From Paenibacillus xylanexedens (GTDB taxonomy: Bacteria > Bacillota > Bacilli > Paenibacillales > Paenibacillaceae): DNA of 64,000 nucleotides. The DNA is taken from assembly GCF_001908275.1 (NCBI RefSeq), contig NZ_CP018620.1, positions 3,100,001-3,164,000 on the forward strand. The letters are read 5' to 3'. Shown here in pieces: positions 43,447 through 52,204 of the stretch. The translations under genes were made by a program, and so were the position numbers. The notes below the pieces were generated by a model. That model was not told where the DNA came from, did not search any database, and saw only the letters and a program-made list of their open reading frames with translations. Each line of letters begins with the position of its first letter. Position 1 is the stretch's first letter.

Positions 43447-45042
43447 TTGACAAATTTAAACTTTACAGATTTCAATCTTGAACCACTGGTGCTGCAAGCC
43501 ATCACTGAGCTCGGGTTTGAAGAAGCAACACCGATCCAATCCAAAGCGATTCCTTTGGCACTCGAAGGCAGAGATTTGATTGGTCAAGCTCAAACAGGTA
43601 CGGGTAAAACAGCTGCATTCGGTATTCCGTTGATCAGCAAAATCTCAAAAAGTGACGAGAAAATCCGCGCCCTTATTATGGCACCTACACGTGAACTTGC
43701 AATTCAAGTTGCTGAAGAGATCGAAAAACTCACTCGCTTTAAAGGTCTTCGCTCCCTGCCAATCTACGGCGGACAAGATATCGTGCGTCAAATCCGTGCA
43801 CTGAAAAGAAAACCACAGATCATCATTGGTACACCTGGACGTCTCCTTGACCACATCAACCGCAAAACAATCAAACTAGATGATGTACAAACTGTTGTAC
43901 TGGATGAAGCAGATGAAATGCTCGACATGGGTTTCATGGAGGATATCCAATCTATCCTGAAACAAGTTCCAGACGAGCGCCAAACTATGCTGTTCTCAGC
44001 AACAATGCCTCCTAACATTCAAAAATTGGCACAACAATTCTTGAACAATCCTGAACACATTTCTGTGATTCCGAAACATGTTAGTGCACCATTGATTGAC
44101 CAATCCTATATCGAAGTACCTGAGCGTCAAAAATTCGAAGCATTGAGCCGTTTGTTGGATATGGAATCTCCTGAACTGGCGATCGTATTCGGACGTACAA
44201 AACGTCGTGTTGACGAATTGGCTGAAGCTTTGCAAAAACGTGGATATTCTGCAGACGGTCTTCATGGTGACTTGTCCCAGAATCAACGTGATGCGGTAAT
44301 GCGTAAGTTCCGTGACGGCAGCATTGACGTACTCGTTGCAACAGACGTGGCTGCACGTGGTCTCGACGTATCTGGCGTAACTCACGTTGTTAACTTTGAC
44401 CTTCCGCAAGATCCGGAGAGTTATGTTCACCGTATTGGTCGTACAGGTCGTGCGGGTAAAGAGGGTGCTGCTTGGTCCTTCGTTACACCGCGTGAGATTG
44501 ATCACTTGCACTTCATCGAGCGTGTAACACGTCACCGTATTCCACGTAAACCACTGCCAACAATGGCAGAAGCGGTTGAAGGTAAACAACGTTTGACAGC
44601 AGAGCGCTTGCTGGAAATCGTACAATCGGGCGAACTGAACGAATACAAAGGTATTGCGATTCAAATGCTTGAGCAATATGATTCTGTTCAACTGTTGTCG
44701 GCTGCACTGAAGCTCCTGACAGGTGACAAGAAAGATGCTCAAGTTGATCTGACTCCTGAAGATCCAATCCGTGCAAAACGTCGTAAACCGGATGTTCGCT
44801 CTGGCGGACGTAAACCATCGGGTTACAGCGGTAACCGTACAAGTGGTAGCGGCGGCAGTGGTGGTGGTTACAACCGCGATCGCAACAGCAGTGGCAGCGG
44901 ACGTGGCGGTTACAACCGTGATCGTAACAGCGGCAGCAGCACTGGCGGTGGAAGCAGAGAAGGTGGTTACAACCGTGACCGCAAACCGCGTCCAAGCAGT
45001 AACGAAGGACGTCGTCCAGCGAAAGATTCTTCTTTCGAGTAA
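43447..45042 (+). CDS. cshA: DEAD-box ATP-dependent RNA helicase CshA
   Basis: A 531-residue DEAD-box helicase that unwinds RNA in ribosome assembly and mRNA decay. Motifs in order: Q-motif [26 protein letters not shown] (key part GFEEATPIQ), [60 protein letters not shown] and [10 protein letters not shown]. After about residue 370 comes the Bacillus-type C-terminal domain and a basic Gly/Ser tail with three copies of GGYNRDR, an RNA-binding RGG-like element. TTG 43447 is the start, about 11 bases after AGGAG; the nearer ATG at 43437 is out of frame. Preceded by a long leader, as for cold-inducible helicases. Confidence 0.95.
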   Translation: MTNLNFTDFNLEPLVLQAITELGFEEATPIQSKAIPLALEGRDLIGQAQTGTGKTAAFGIPLISKISKSDEKIRALIMAPTRELAIQVAEEIEKLTRFKGLRSLPIYGGQDIVRQIRALKRKPQIIIGTPGRLLDHINRKTIKLDDVQTVVLDEADEMLDMGFMEDIQSILKQVPDERQTMLFSATMPPNIQKLAQQFLNNPEHISVIPKHVSAPLIDQSYIEVPERQKFEALSRLLDMESPELAIVFGRTKRRVDELAEALQKRGYSADGLHGDLSQNQRDAVMRKFRDGSIDVLVATDVAARGLDVSGVTHVVNFDLPQDPESYVHRIGRTGRAGKEGAAWSFVTPREIDHLHFIERVTRHRIPRKPLPTMAEAVEGKQRLTAERLLEIVQSGELNEYKGIAIQMLEQYDSVQLLSAALKLLTGDKKDAQVDLTPEDPIRAKRRKPDVRSGGRKPSGYSGNRTSGSGGSGGGYNRDRNSSGSGRGGYNRDRNSGSSTGGGSREGGYNRDRKPRPSSNEGRRPAKDSSFE

Positions 45043-45059
45043 TATAAACGTATGATCTG

Positions 45060-45091
45060 AAAAATGGAGCGGGCAACTGCTCCATTTTTTT
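45060..45091 (+). terminator. Terminator of cshA
   Basis: AAAAATGGAGC / GCTCCATTTTTTT perfect stem with an 8-base loop. Confidence 0.85.
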
Positions 45092-45260
45092 ATTTTCAAA
45101 GTTACTGCATCATTTTATTTCACTGCCAGAAGCGGCCAGAAGCGCTAGCTAAGGACAATGACGATCTCTTTTCGGGAAGTACTGGCTTTTCCTATCTATA
45201 ATAAGGTATATTAATATTAGACTTCAGGTAATTCGCAAGGCTGCAGAGGAGGAGAAATGT

Positions 45261-46073
45261 TTGGAATTTAAAGGAGCTATGGGTGGGATCTACCGGCTTA
45301 CAGAGTGGATTACGAGACTGGCCGCAACCAATCTGTTGTGGGCTATTTGTTCGTCTCCGTTCTTGTTTTTCTTGATTATGAAACTGCTCGTGATGCAGCA
45401 GAACCTCGCAAACGAATCATTGCAAATGAACTGGGCTATAGCTATTGTGGCACCGCTTACACTGTTCCCGGCGACTTCGGCGCTGTTTACGGTTGTTCGT
45501 AAATGGAATATGGGCGATACGGATGTACCGATCTTCCGTACTTTCTTTGTAGGTTACAAGGAAAACTACAAGCAAAGTTTAATTGGGGGCATTTTTTACA
45601 CACTGCTGTTCGCGATTATGTATCTGGATTATACAGTGTACATGACGCAGTTCCGCAATATGCAGCTCGTGGGAATCATCATGTTAGTACTGCTTCTCTT
45701 GTTATTTGTATCACTCTTTAACTTTTTCTCGATGGTTGTACACTATCATATGTCGATCGGACTCATTATCAAAAACGCGGTATTGCTTACGCTGATCAGA
45801 CCATTCCGTGTATTTTCCACATTGCTGGGAAGTGGATTGCTGTTCTACATCGGTTTCCGTTATCCGGTCTTGTTCGTTTTCTTCATTATCAGCATCATTG
45901 CCTGGTTCGCTTTCTTTAACTTCTACGCAACCTTCAACAAGATGCAGGAGCAGATGGAGAAGATGCAACTCAAGAAGGAAGAAGAGGAAGCTGCTGCGCT
46001 GGCTGAACAATCAGGAGAGAATGGTGAAACATCTGAGCCATCAGACGACAAAAACATTACATTGCAAAAATAA
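45261..46073 (+). CDS. YesL family (DUF624) membrane protein
   Basis: A 270-residue protein with about five membrane helices and an acidic cytoplasmic tail. LTEWITRLAATNLLWAICSSPFLFF, PLTLFPATSALFTVVRKWNMGDTDVPIFRTFFVGYKENYKQS (key part SALFTVVRKWNMGDTDVPIFRTF) define DUF624, whose founding member YesL is found in B. subtilis sugar-uptake operons. The C-terminal coiled, Glu-rich segment from about 230 (QEQMEKMQLKKEEEEAAA) is longer than usual. TTG 45261 follows GAGGAGGAG. Stands alone; function unknown. Confidence 0.87.
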   Translation: MEFKGAMGGIYRLTEWITRLAATNLLWAICSSPFLFFLIMKLLVMQQNLANESLQMNWAIAIVAPLTLFPATSALFTVVRKWNMGDTDVPIFRTFFVGYKENYKQSLIGGIFYTLLFAIMYLDYTVYMTQFRNMQLVGIIMLVLLLLLFVSLFNFFSMVVHYHMSIGLIIKNAVLLTLIRPFRVFSTLLGSGLLFYIGFRYPVLFVFFIISIIAWFAFFNFYATFNKMQEQMEKMQLKKEEEEAAALAEQSGENGETSEPSDDKNITLQK

Positions 46074-46090
46074 AACATGATGGATCGCCA

Positions 46091-46119
46091 TTTACTTTTT
46101 ACACAGTTAGGGATATAAT
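46091..46119 (+). promoter_or_regulatory. Promoter of the 6S-like RNA
   Basis: TTTACT (46091-46096), 17-base spacer, TATAAT (46114-46119); start predicted near 46126. Confidence 0.7.
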
Positions 46120-46125
46120 AATTGT

Positions 46126-46315
46126 ACATCCTGCGATGTACGTTTCGGTTATTCGTTGTTTTGAACCAATGATGATGTCTTCGGGAGATCAACACAGAAT
46201 GTTGCTGAAAAGCCCTGTCTATACGACATGGGGACTTCAAAAAGCATTTTTGCGGTCACCCACCTGCCAAGCAGGTTCATAAGACAATGTAGCCGGACGG
46301 CATAGGCGGGTTCCT
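46126..46315 (+). ncRNA. ssrS: 6S RNA candidate (SsrS)
   Basis: A promoter and a terminator enclose about 250 bases with no credible open frame. The part after the start has features of Gram-positive 6S RNA: CCTGCGATG near the 5' end (46130-46138) pairs with GCATAGGCGGG near the 3' end (CCTGC/GCGGG and ATG/CAT), a terminal arm GAAAAGCCCTGTC / GACATGGGGACTTC, and the 3' element ACCTGCCAAGCAGGTTCATAAG followed by GACGGCATAGGCGGGTTCC. 6S RNA mimics an open promoter and sequesters sigma-A RNA polymerase in stationary phase. The family call is from remembered conserved blocks, and the 3' end is approximate. Confidence 0.68.
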
Positions 46316-46331
46316 AAATCTTCATGTACAG

Positions 46332-46374
46332 CACCCTGACTTTTCCTCTACAAAAGGAATTTCAGGGTGTTTTT
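46332..46374 (+). terminator. Terminator of the 6S-like RNA
   Basis: CACCCTGA / TCAGGGTG with inner TTTTCC / AAAGGAA pairs, followed by five T. Confidence 0.8.
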
Positions 46375-46498
46375 AAGTTGTGATGAATGTTTTTGATTGG
46401 TTTTATGATAAATATGATGCTTGCCCTTTTGTTACTACTTGAACAATGTTACACTAAGATACATAAATGGAACGGTTACAATCAAAGGAGGAAGGGTC

Positions 46499-46891
46499 TT
46501 GACCTTAAAGAGAACGCTCGTCGGTATCATCCGCAGCATGGAGGGGACCAGCGATCGAGCCAAGGATCCCAAATTAAAAACACGGTATTATAACTTATCC
46601 AAAGACAGAGCCTGGGAAGAGGTCTCTTCGACACTCAAAAAGATTCCGGGTTATAAAGTGCTGCATGAAGTGCCTTCTGTTGGAGAAGTTATTCTGGAGA
46701 AGCGGACTACCTTTGGACGGACGATGGATATTACAGTTTCCATTATCTCAGTAAGTCCTGTTCGCAGTGCGGTGGATATGTATTCAGCTTCACGTGGTTC
46801 ACTTGGAGACTTGGGTTCCAATTATCGCACGATTATGAACTTATTCTCTGTACTGGATAAAAAGCTAAGCAAGTATAAAGCAAATGATTGA
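46499..46891 (+). CDS. DUF1499 family protein
   Basis: A 130-residue cytoplasmic protein of DUF1499. The pattern YNLSKDRAWEEVSSTLKKIPGYKVLHEVPSVGEVILEKRT and the late SASRGSLGDLGSNYRTIMNL (the R-S-x-x-x-G-x-x-D-x-G-x-N-x-x-R motif) define the family. TTG 46499 is chosen because AAAGGAGG ends 7 bases before it; the frame upstream is not coding. It has a possible promoter TTGAAC-N17-CATAAA at 46439-46467 and is followed by a terminator. Function unknown. Confidence 0.83.
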   Translation: MTLKRTLVGIIRSMEGTSDRAKDPKLKTRYYNLSKDRAWEEVSSTLKKIPGYKVLHEVPSVGEVILEKRTTFGRTMDITVSIISVSPVRSAVDMYSASRGSLGDLGSNYRTIMNLFSVLDKKLSKYKAND

Positions 46892-46908
46892 AATAGATGA
46901 TAAATAAC

Positions 46909-46942
46909 AAAAAGCGAGTGAAGGTTAACCTTCCTCGCTTTT
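46909..46942. terminator. Bidirectional terminator between DUF1499 and tpx
   Basis: AAAAAGCGAG / CTCGCTTTT with inner GAAGG / CCTTC pairs; T-rich in both directions. Confidence 0.8.
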
Positions 46943-46963
46943 GTTCTGAACGTATGATAACTT

Positions 46964-47482
46964 CTACAGCAAAGCTTTTACAGCAGCAATCGCTTGTTCG
47001 AAGTTAGGGGAGTCTGTCATTTCAGGCAAATACTCCACATATGTAATCCGGTCTTCGGCATCCAAAACAAAAATGGAGCGCATGTCGAGTTGGAATTCTT
47101 TGATCAGAACGCCGTAGTCTTCACCGAAAGAACGTGTTTTGTAGTCTGACAATGTAACTACGCGGTCAACACCAGCTGCTCCACACCAACGAGCCTGAGC
47201 AAACGGAAGGTCAACGCTGACTGTCAAGACAACAACATTGTCTCCGAGTTCTCCGGCTTCCACGTTGAAACGACGAGTTTGCGCATCGCATACGCCAGTA
47301 TCCAGGGAAGGAACAACGCTGATTAATTTGATTTTGCCTGCGAAGTCTTTCAGGGAAGCATCCTCAACCAGGTTCTTGCTCAGTGTAAAATCAGGTGCTT
47401 GATCGCCCACTTTCAGTTCGGGTCCGATCAATGTAATAGGGTTGCCTTTAAATGTGGCTGCGCCTGTACGTTCTTGTGTCAT
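46964..47482 (-). CDS. tpx: Thiol peroxidase (atypical 2-Cys peroxiredoxin)
   Basis: A 172-residue cytoplasmic peroxidase that reduces hydrogen and lipid peroxides with thioredoxin. The peroxidatic Cys is in [19 protein letters not shown] and the resolving Cys in [24 protein letters not shown] is the N-terminal family motif. ATG 47482 has AAGGAGG 8 bases upstream, which rules out the longer frame to 47527. Divergent from the rhomboid gene. Confidence 0.96.
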   Translation of the reverse strand: MTQERTGAATFKGNPITLIGPELKVGDQAPDFTLSKNLVEDASLKDFAGKIKLISVVPSLDTGVCDAQTRRFNVEAGELGDNVVVLTVSVDLPFAQARWCGAAGVDRVVTLSDYKTRSFGEDYGVLIKEFQLDMRSIFVLDAEDRITYVEYLPEMTDSPNFEQAIAAVKALL

Positions 47483-47630
47483 AATAATGTTCCTCCTTAT
47501 AAATTGGTGATCCGTGCCAAAATCCATTATAATCTTTTATGAAAGGCATTGTCCAATTCGGACATGTACCATTACGATGGATCAGAGATGTAAGTCCGAT
47601 CTGAACAGGGTGGAGTGAAAGAAGAAATTT

Positions 47631-48257
47631 ATGATATTTATTCGCTATGAGAACTGGAAAGGTTATTTGAAGTATTTCCCTTTGACGTCGCTTTTTTTAA
47701 TTGCCAATGTAGTCATGTTTATTGTGTTAACGGTGAACGGTGGATCAACGAACAATATGGTGTTGCTGAAATTCGGGGCACTTACGAATCATGAATTGTT
47801 CGCGCATGAATGGTGGCGTTACATTACATCCATGTTCCTGCATGCGGGCTTCAGTCATTTATTGTTTAACAGCTTTGCGTTAATCGTATTTGCTCCACCG
47901 ATGGAGCGGTTGCTCGGGTCGGTAAGGTATGGTGTATTGTACCTGGGTGGCGGTGTATTGGGTAATATTCTTGCTGTTGCGTGGTACAACTCGGTTGGGA
48001 GTATTACCATCTCGGTAGGTGCTTCAGGAGCGATCTATGCCGTCTATGGTGCATTCCTGTATGTAGCGCTGTTCCAGCGAACGATGATGGACGAGGCTTC
48101 GCGCAAAACAATGTACACATTACTTTTGTTCGGGATCATATTCTCCTTCGCCATGTCAGGCATCAACTGGATGGCTCACCTTGGCGGATTGTTGGGTGGA
48201 TTCTTTATTTACGGACTGTTGATCAGATTGTGGAAACCCCGCAGCTTAAAGCGGTAG
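47631..48257 (+). CDS. Rhomboid family intramembrane serine protease
   Basis: A 208-residue protein with six membrane helices. The catalytic Ser is in ISVGASGAIYAVYG and the catalytic His in GINWMAHLGGLLGGF; EWWRYITSMFLHAGFSHLLFNSFAL (key part FLHAGFSHLLFN) is the family's oxyanion/histidine region with the Asn. Cleaves membrane-spanning substrates within the bilayer. Shorter than B. subtilis GluP because it lacks TPR repeats. ATG 47631; the LysR gene follows after 69 bases. Confidence 0.93.
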   Translation: MIFIRYENWKGYLKYFPLTSLFLIANVVMFIVLTVNGGSTNNMVLLKFGALTNHELFAHEWWRYITSMFLHAGFSHLLFNSFALIVFAPPMERLLGSVRYGVLYLGGGVLGNILAVAWYNSVGSITISVGASGAIYAVYGAFLYVALFQRTMMDEASRKTMYTLLLFGIIFSFAMSGINWMAHLGGLLGGFFIYGLLIRLWKPRSLKR

Positions 48258-48326
48258 TCAGAACGTTCTCCAGATGGAATGCAATCAAGGATAAGTAGGG
48301 TATAACAGATTGGAGCGATTAGGCGA

Positions 48327-49238
48327 GTGGAATTAAGACAGTTGCATTACTTTTTGAAAGTGGCACAGAAGGAACATGTAACACAGGCTGCTGAAGAGTT
48401 GCATGTGGCACAGTCGGCGGTGAGTCGTCAGATTCATCAGCTGGAAGAAGAACTGGGCGTGGACCTTTTTATGCAAAAGGGACGAAACCTGCAGTTGACT
48501 GCAGTGGGGCAGCTTTTTTGCAAACGAATTGAAGGTATATTAAAAGATTTGGACAAGGCAGTTGGGGAAGTTCATGAGTTTCTGGACCCGGAGCATGGAG
48601 AGATTCGAATTGGGTTTCCGCATAGCCTGGGGATTCATCTCATTCCTTCCGTGGTGGCTGCTTTCCGTCAGCGCTACCCCAACGTGAAATTCAGATTTAA
48701 GCAGGGGATGTTCCCTACGCTGATTCGTGATGTGTTATCCGGAGAGGTAGACTTGGCATTCATTTCTCCTTTTCCAGAGAAGCATGATCAAGTAGATGGC
48801 GATATTGTACTCACGGAAGAATTACATGCCATCCTTCCTCCCAATCACCCGTTAGCTGGTGAAGAGACAATTGCGCTTGAACAGCTCAAGGATGATAAGT
48901 TCGTATTATTCAGCAAAGGTTATTCTCTTCGTCCTATTGTGTGGCATGCCTGTCTGGAAGCTGGTTTTACACCCAAGATTGCTTTTGAAGGGGAAGAGAC
49001 CGACACCATCCGCGGATTGGTCGCTGCGGGCATGGGGGTCAGTCTTTTGCCTGAGATGGCGTTATTCCAGACGAACCCTTTGCAACCGGCACATGTGGCT
49101 ATCTCCCATCCAAAAGTAACGCGAACTATCGGGTTAATTCATCGTGCGCATGATAAACTGCCGCTGGTTGCTCAGTCCTTTCGTTCATTCTTGCTTGATT
49201 ATTTCGGTTTACAACAAAACAATACCCCATCCGATTAA
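48327..49238 (+). CDS. LysR family transcriptional regulator, GltC-like
   Basis: A 303-residue regulator. The winged helix-turn-helix is at 1-60: MELRQLHYFLKVAQKEHVTQAAEELHVAQSAVSRQIHQLEEELG (key parts ELRQLHYFLKVA and VAQSAVSRQIHQLEEELG), followed by an effector domain (90-295) with EIRIGFPHSLGIHLIPSVVAAFRQ and GLVAAGMGVSLLPE. Overall it resembles B. subtilis GltC, the activator of glutamate synthase genes, along its length, but gltAB is not adjacent, so the target may differ. GTG start 48327 with GGAG about 11 bases upstream. Confidence 0.88.
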   Translation: MELRQLHYFLKVAQKEHVTQAAEELHVAQSAVSRQIHQLEEELGVDLFMQKGRNLQLTAVGQLFCKRIEGILKDLDKAVGEVHEFLDPEHGEIRIGFPHSLGIHLIPSVVAAFRQRYPNVKFRFKQGMFPTLIRDVLSGEVDLAFISPFPEKHDQVDGDIVLTEELHAILPPNHPLAGEETIALEQLKDDKFVLFSKGYSLRPIVWHACLEAGFTPKIAFEGEETDTIRGLVAAGMGVSLLPEMALFQTNPLQPAHVAISHPKVTRTIGLIHRAHDKLPLVAQSFRSFLLDYFGLQQNNTPSD

Positions 49239-49257
49239 CGGTGGGGTATTGTTTTTT
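49220..49257 (+). terminator. Terminator after the LysR gene
   Basis: CAATACCCCA / TGGGGTATTG, 12-base loop, six T. Confidence 0.85.
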
Positions 49258-49275
49258 GTTGTATTAGGTATCCAA

Positions 49276-49956
49276 TTAATCGCGGCTGTTGAAGATTCCG
49301 ATGTAACGAATCAATTCAAGCAGTGAGATCAACGCTGCAGCAACGTAAGTCAAGGCTGCGGCATTGAGAACTTTTGCAACACCTTTTTCCTCTTCATTAC
49401 GGATGTACCCTTCGGATACCATAATCTCTCTGGCACGATTACTTGCATTGAACTCAACCGGTAAAGTGATGAGTTGGAATGCTACAGTTACGGAGAAGAA
49501 AATGATACCGATACCTACAAGGTTCATGGCATTGAAGATGAATCCTGCAATCAACAGGAATGGAGCTAATCCGGATGCAAAGTTCACAATTGGGAAGATC
49601 CGGTGACGCAGTGCCAGCATAGGGTAACTTTCTTTATGCTGAATGGCGTGGCCAACTTCGTGACACGCTACCGAAACAGCTGAGATTGAGTTTTCGTAAT
49701 ATACTGGTTCTGATAAACGTACAACCCGATTAATCGGATCATAGTGATCAGAGAGTGTACCGCGTACAGGTTCAATTGGAACATCATGCAGCCCGTTAGC
49801 ATCAAGCATCTGGCGAGCGGCATCGTAACCAGTCATTCCGTTCTGGTTCGGTACCTCCGACCAACGTCTAAACGTACCTTTAACGCGAAATTGCGCCCAT
49901 AAAGAGAGCAAAAAGGCGATAATGATCAATACGAACATACCGTTATTAAAACTCAT
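49276..49956 (-). CDS. YugP-like zinc metallopeptidase
   Basis: A 226-residue membrane metallopeptidase of the YugP (Zn_peptidase_2) family. One N-terminal helix (VLIIIAFLLSLWAQF), an extracytoplasmic or cytoplasmic domain with VACHEVGHAIQHKE (HExxH zinc site), two central helices (FLLIAGFIFNAMNLVGIGIIFF) and the third ligand region PVEFNASNRAREIM, then a last hydrophobic helix. The family is related to CAAX-type/Ste24 proteases; substrate unknown. Start ATG 49956, 6 bases after GGAGGA; the ATG at 49962 touches that site. Confidence 0.92.
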   Translation of the reverse strand: MSFNNGMFVLIIIAFLLSLWAQFRVKGTFRRWSEVPNQNGMTGYDAARQMLDANGLHDVPIEPVRGTLSDHYDPINRVVRLSEPVYYENSISAVSVACHEVGHAIQHKESYPMLALRHRIFPIVNFASGLAPFLLIAGFIFNAMNLVGIGIIFFSVTVAFQLITLPVEFNASNRAREIMVSEGYIRNEEEKGVAKVLNAAALTYVAAALISLLELIRYIGIFNSRD

Positions 49957-49984
49957 ATTCATTCCTCCGCTTTCTAAGAATAAG

Positions 49985-50413
49985 CTACATCATGGTGTTC
50001 TCAAGCAAGATTTTTAGTGCCTCCATTGTACCGGCACTTTTGGTGAGGAGTCCTGCCATCATTTTACGTGCTTGTACAGGTTTCATCTCTCCAAGTAGCG
50101 GTTTGAGTTCGTTAACCTCTCGCTCAAGTTGTTGTACATGAAGCTCCAATGTTGTCAGTTTGCTGGCAACTTGTTCTTCTGTACTAACCAGACGCCACTT
50201 CTCAAGAGATTGTTTAATCTCGTCGAGACTATACTTCTCTTGTTTCATCTGTACAATACGTTCAAGCCTCGTTAAAGTTTCATTACTATAGAGACGATAA
50301 TTTTTTTGTGTACGTTCTTCGGGAGCGATTAGTCCAAGCTTTGTGTAATAATCAATCGTCCGTTCACTAACACCAGCGGTCTTGGCAAGTTCGCCAATCC
50401 GAAAAAGTTTCAT
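49985..50413 (-). CDS. MerR family transcriptional regulator
   Basis: A 142-residue regulator. Residues 1-70 are the MerR DNA-binding domain: KLFRIGELAKTAGVSERTIDYYTKLGLIAPEERTQKNYRLYS (key part ELAKTAGVSERTIDYYTKLGLI), then a long dimerisation coiled coil (ASKLTTLELHVQQLEREVNELK). No cysteines for metal binding are seen, so it is not a metal sensor. ATG 50413 is the natural start; the 91 codons upstream in the frame are not coding. A GAGGTGA lies 14 bases upstream, a long spacing. Located between yugP and the divergent amtB operon, which it might control. Confidence 0.88.
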   Translation of the reverse strand: MKLFRIGELAKTAGVSERTIDYYTKLGLIAPEERTQKNYRLYSNETLTRLERIVQMKQEKYSLDEIKQSLEKWRLVSTEEQVASKLTTLELHVQQLEREVNELKPLLGEMKPVQARKMMAGLLTKSAGTMEALKILLENTMM

Positions 50414-50679
50414 ATCCCCAATGATATTCACCTCGCTTGCAAGTTCAAATGTAGGGAATTGTAGTTTCCATTTGTGAATTTCTAGACTACGCCCAATTTT
50501 TCTTACTAATAAGTATGATACATGATCTTTAACCGTACAGTCAAACGTTATGCTTTGACAACCAGCATACTGCATTTCTATATCTATGTACTCATAGAAT
50601 GTGATTATGTACTTAAGTGCAAGAAAAAGACGTATGACTTTATTCCCAGAAATAATTTTCAGTTTTGATGAAAATACTC
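50414..50679. other. Intergenic region between merR and amtB
   Basis: No gene seen. It should contain the MerR promoter on the minus strand; I could not identify a convincing one. Confidence 0.4.
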
Positions 50680-50709
50680 TTGTCAACTTTCCTCTCTTCT
50701 GCTTATAAT
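50680..50709 (+). promoter_or_regulatory. Predicted sigma-A promoter of the amtB operon
   Basis: TTGTCA (50680-50685), 18-base spacer, TATAAT (50704-50709), start expected near 50716. Confidence 0.7.
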
Positions 50710-50730
50710 GACATTAAGAGTTTCACGTTA

Positions 50731-50747
50731 TGTGAAGAAACTTAACA
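50731..50747 (+). promoter_or_regulatory. GlnR/TnrA-type operator in the amtB leader
   Basis: TGTGAAGAAACTTAACA fits TGTNA-N7-TNACA exactly and sits in the larger inverted repeat TTATGT...ACATAA. It lies about 15-31 bases downstream of the predicted transcription start, a position that fits repression by GlnR when nitrogen is plentiful. Confidence 0.7.
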
Positions 50748-50765
50748 TAAGAGGGAGTGGGGTAT

Positions 50766-52166
50766 ATGAGAAAGAAATGGTTGGTTTCCGTGTTAGTAAT
50801 GCTTACTTTGTTCGCTTTTCCGGTCAGCGCATTTGCGGCTGCGGAGGGTCCGACTAACATTGAACTTCAAAGTGGTTTGAACTCAGCCTTTACGTTTCTG
50901 GCTGTTGTACTGGTGTTCTTGATGCAAGGGGGATTTGCTTTACTCGAAGCGGGTTCAACACGAATGAAGAATGCAGGACACATTGCGGGTAAGACCATCC
51001 TGACATTGGGAATTTCAGTTATTGCCTTCTGGGCTTTGGGTTTCGGTCTTGGTTTCGGTAATGGTAACAGCTTCTTTGGAACAACAGGATTCTTCCTGAG
51101 TGGTGACAAGATGGCTGCTTCCTTCGAATCACTGGCTTTCTCCGATGTTCCACTGACTATTAAATTCGTATTCCACCTCGCCTTTGCGGCGGTATCTCTG
51201 GCCATTGCCTGCGGTGGTATGGCTGAACGTGCAAAGATGAGCGTATATATTGTTTTCGGTACTCTTTATACCATTATCATGTATCCGGTTGTTGCTCACT
51301 GGGTATGGGGCGGCGGCTGGTTGGCTGAGCTGGGTATGCAAGACTTTGCAGGATCGACGGTTGTTCACTTGACTGGTGCGACTGCAGCATTGGTAGCGAC
51401 CATCTTGTTGAAACCACGTATTGGTAAATATAACAAAGACGGCAAACCTAACATCATTCCAGGTCACAACCAAGTGTATTCCGTACTCGGGGTTATTATC
51501 CTCTGGATCGGTTGGTTCGGATTCAACCCAGGTAGTACATTATCTGCCATGGGGGATGGATTCTTCGGTTATGTTGCATTAACTACTAACGTAGCTGCTG
51601 CAGCCGGTGGTGTTGCTGCACTGTTGATCTCATGGGCAGTACTTGGTAAGTCAGATATTCCTAGCATGTTAAACGGTGTGCTTGCGGCACTCGTTGCAAT
51701 TACAGGAGCATGTGCATTCGTTGAACCTTGGGCAGCGCTGGTTATCGGTGCTCTGGCGGGTATCATCACATTCTTCACAGCACAGTACTTCGATCGTAAA
51801 GGAATTGACGATCCAATCTACGCTTTCTCCGTGCATGGTATTGCTGGTATGTGGGGTGCGATCTCCACAGGTTTGTTCGCTACTCCTGAACTTGCCGAGA
51901 ATGCTGGTGTAGGTCAAGCGGGTCTGTTCTATGGCGGTGGATTCCACCAATTGGGCGTACAGCTTCTCGGTCTGGCAGGTGCTTTTGCCTTCGTACTGGT
52001 CATGTCCTTCATTATTCTGGGCGGAATGAAAGCAATCATGGGCATCCGTGTTACTGAAGAAGAAGAAACAATGGGTCTGGATATCAGTGAGCACGGTACT
52101 TACGGATACCCTGAACAAATGAAAAATGTAGATTCTAAATCCAATGGTGGTACGTTCAGCTCCTGA
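50766..52166 (+). CDS. amtB: Ammonium transporter
   Basis: A 466-residue Amt/Rh channel for ammonium, with a signal peptide (SVLVMLTLFAFPVSAFAA) and eleven membrane helices. The twin pore histidines are in FVFHLAFAAVSLAIACGGMAER and FSVHGIAGMWGAISTGLF; GGFALLEAGSTRMKNAG is the family signature. ATG 50766 follows GGGAG; GTG 50757 overlaps it. In B. subtilis amtB (nrgA) is followed by glnK for PII; here a DUF294 nucleotidyltransferase gene follows instead. Preceded by a promoter with a GlnR/TnrA-type box. Confidence 0.97.
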   Translation: MRKKWLVSVLVMLTLFAFPVSAFAAAEGPTNIELQSGLNSAFTFLAVVLVFLMQGGFALLEAGSTRMKNAGHIAGKTILTLGISVIAFWALGFGLGFGNGNSFFGTTGFFLSGDKMAASFESLAFSDVPLTIKFVFHLAFAAVSLAIACGGMAERAKMSVYIVFGTLYTIIMYPVVAHWVWGGGWLAELGMQDFAGSTVVHLTGATAALVATILLKPRIGKYNKDGKPNIIPGHNQVYSVLGVIILWIGWFGFNPGSTLSAMGDGFFGYVALTTNVAAAAGGVAALLISWAVLGKSDIPSMLNGVLAALVAITGACAFVEPWAALVIGALAGIITFFTAQYFDRKGIDDPIYAFSVHGIAGMWGAISTGLFATPELAENAGVGQAGLFYGGGFHQLGVQLLGLAGAFAFVLVMSFIILGGMKAIMGIRVTEEEETMGLDISEHGTYGYPEQMKNVDSKSNGGTFSS

Positions 52167-52204
52167 GGTGAATGATGCTGAATCATGCTTCAAGGAGGCT
52201 GGAC

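Noticed and set aside
44866..44996. DNA repeat region
   Set aside because: The repeats encode the GGYNRDR motifs of the CshA tail and are explained by the protein.
43996..45099. Open frame of 367 codons on the minus strand
   Set aside because: It is wholly antisense to cshA, has a Thr/Arg/Cys-rich composition caused by the repetitive helicase codons, and no ribosome site.
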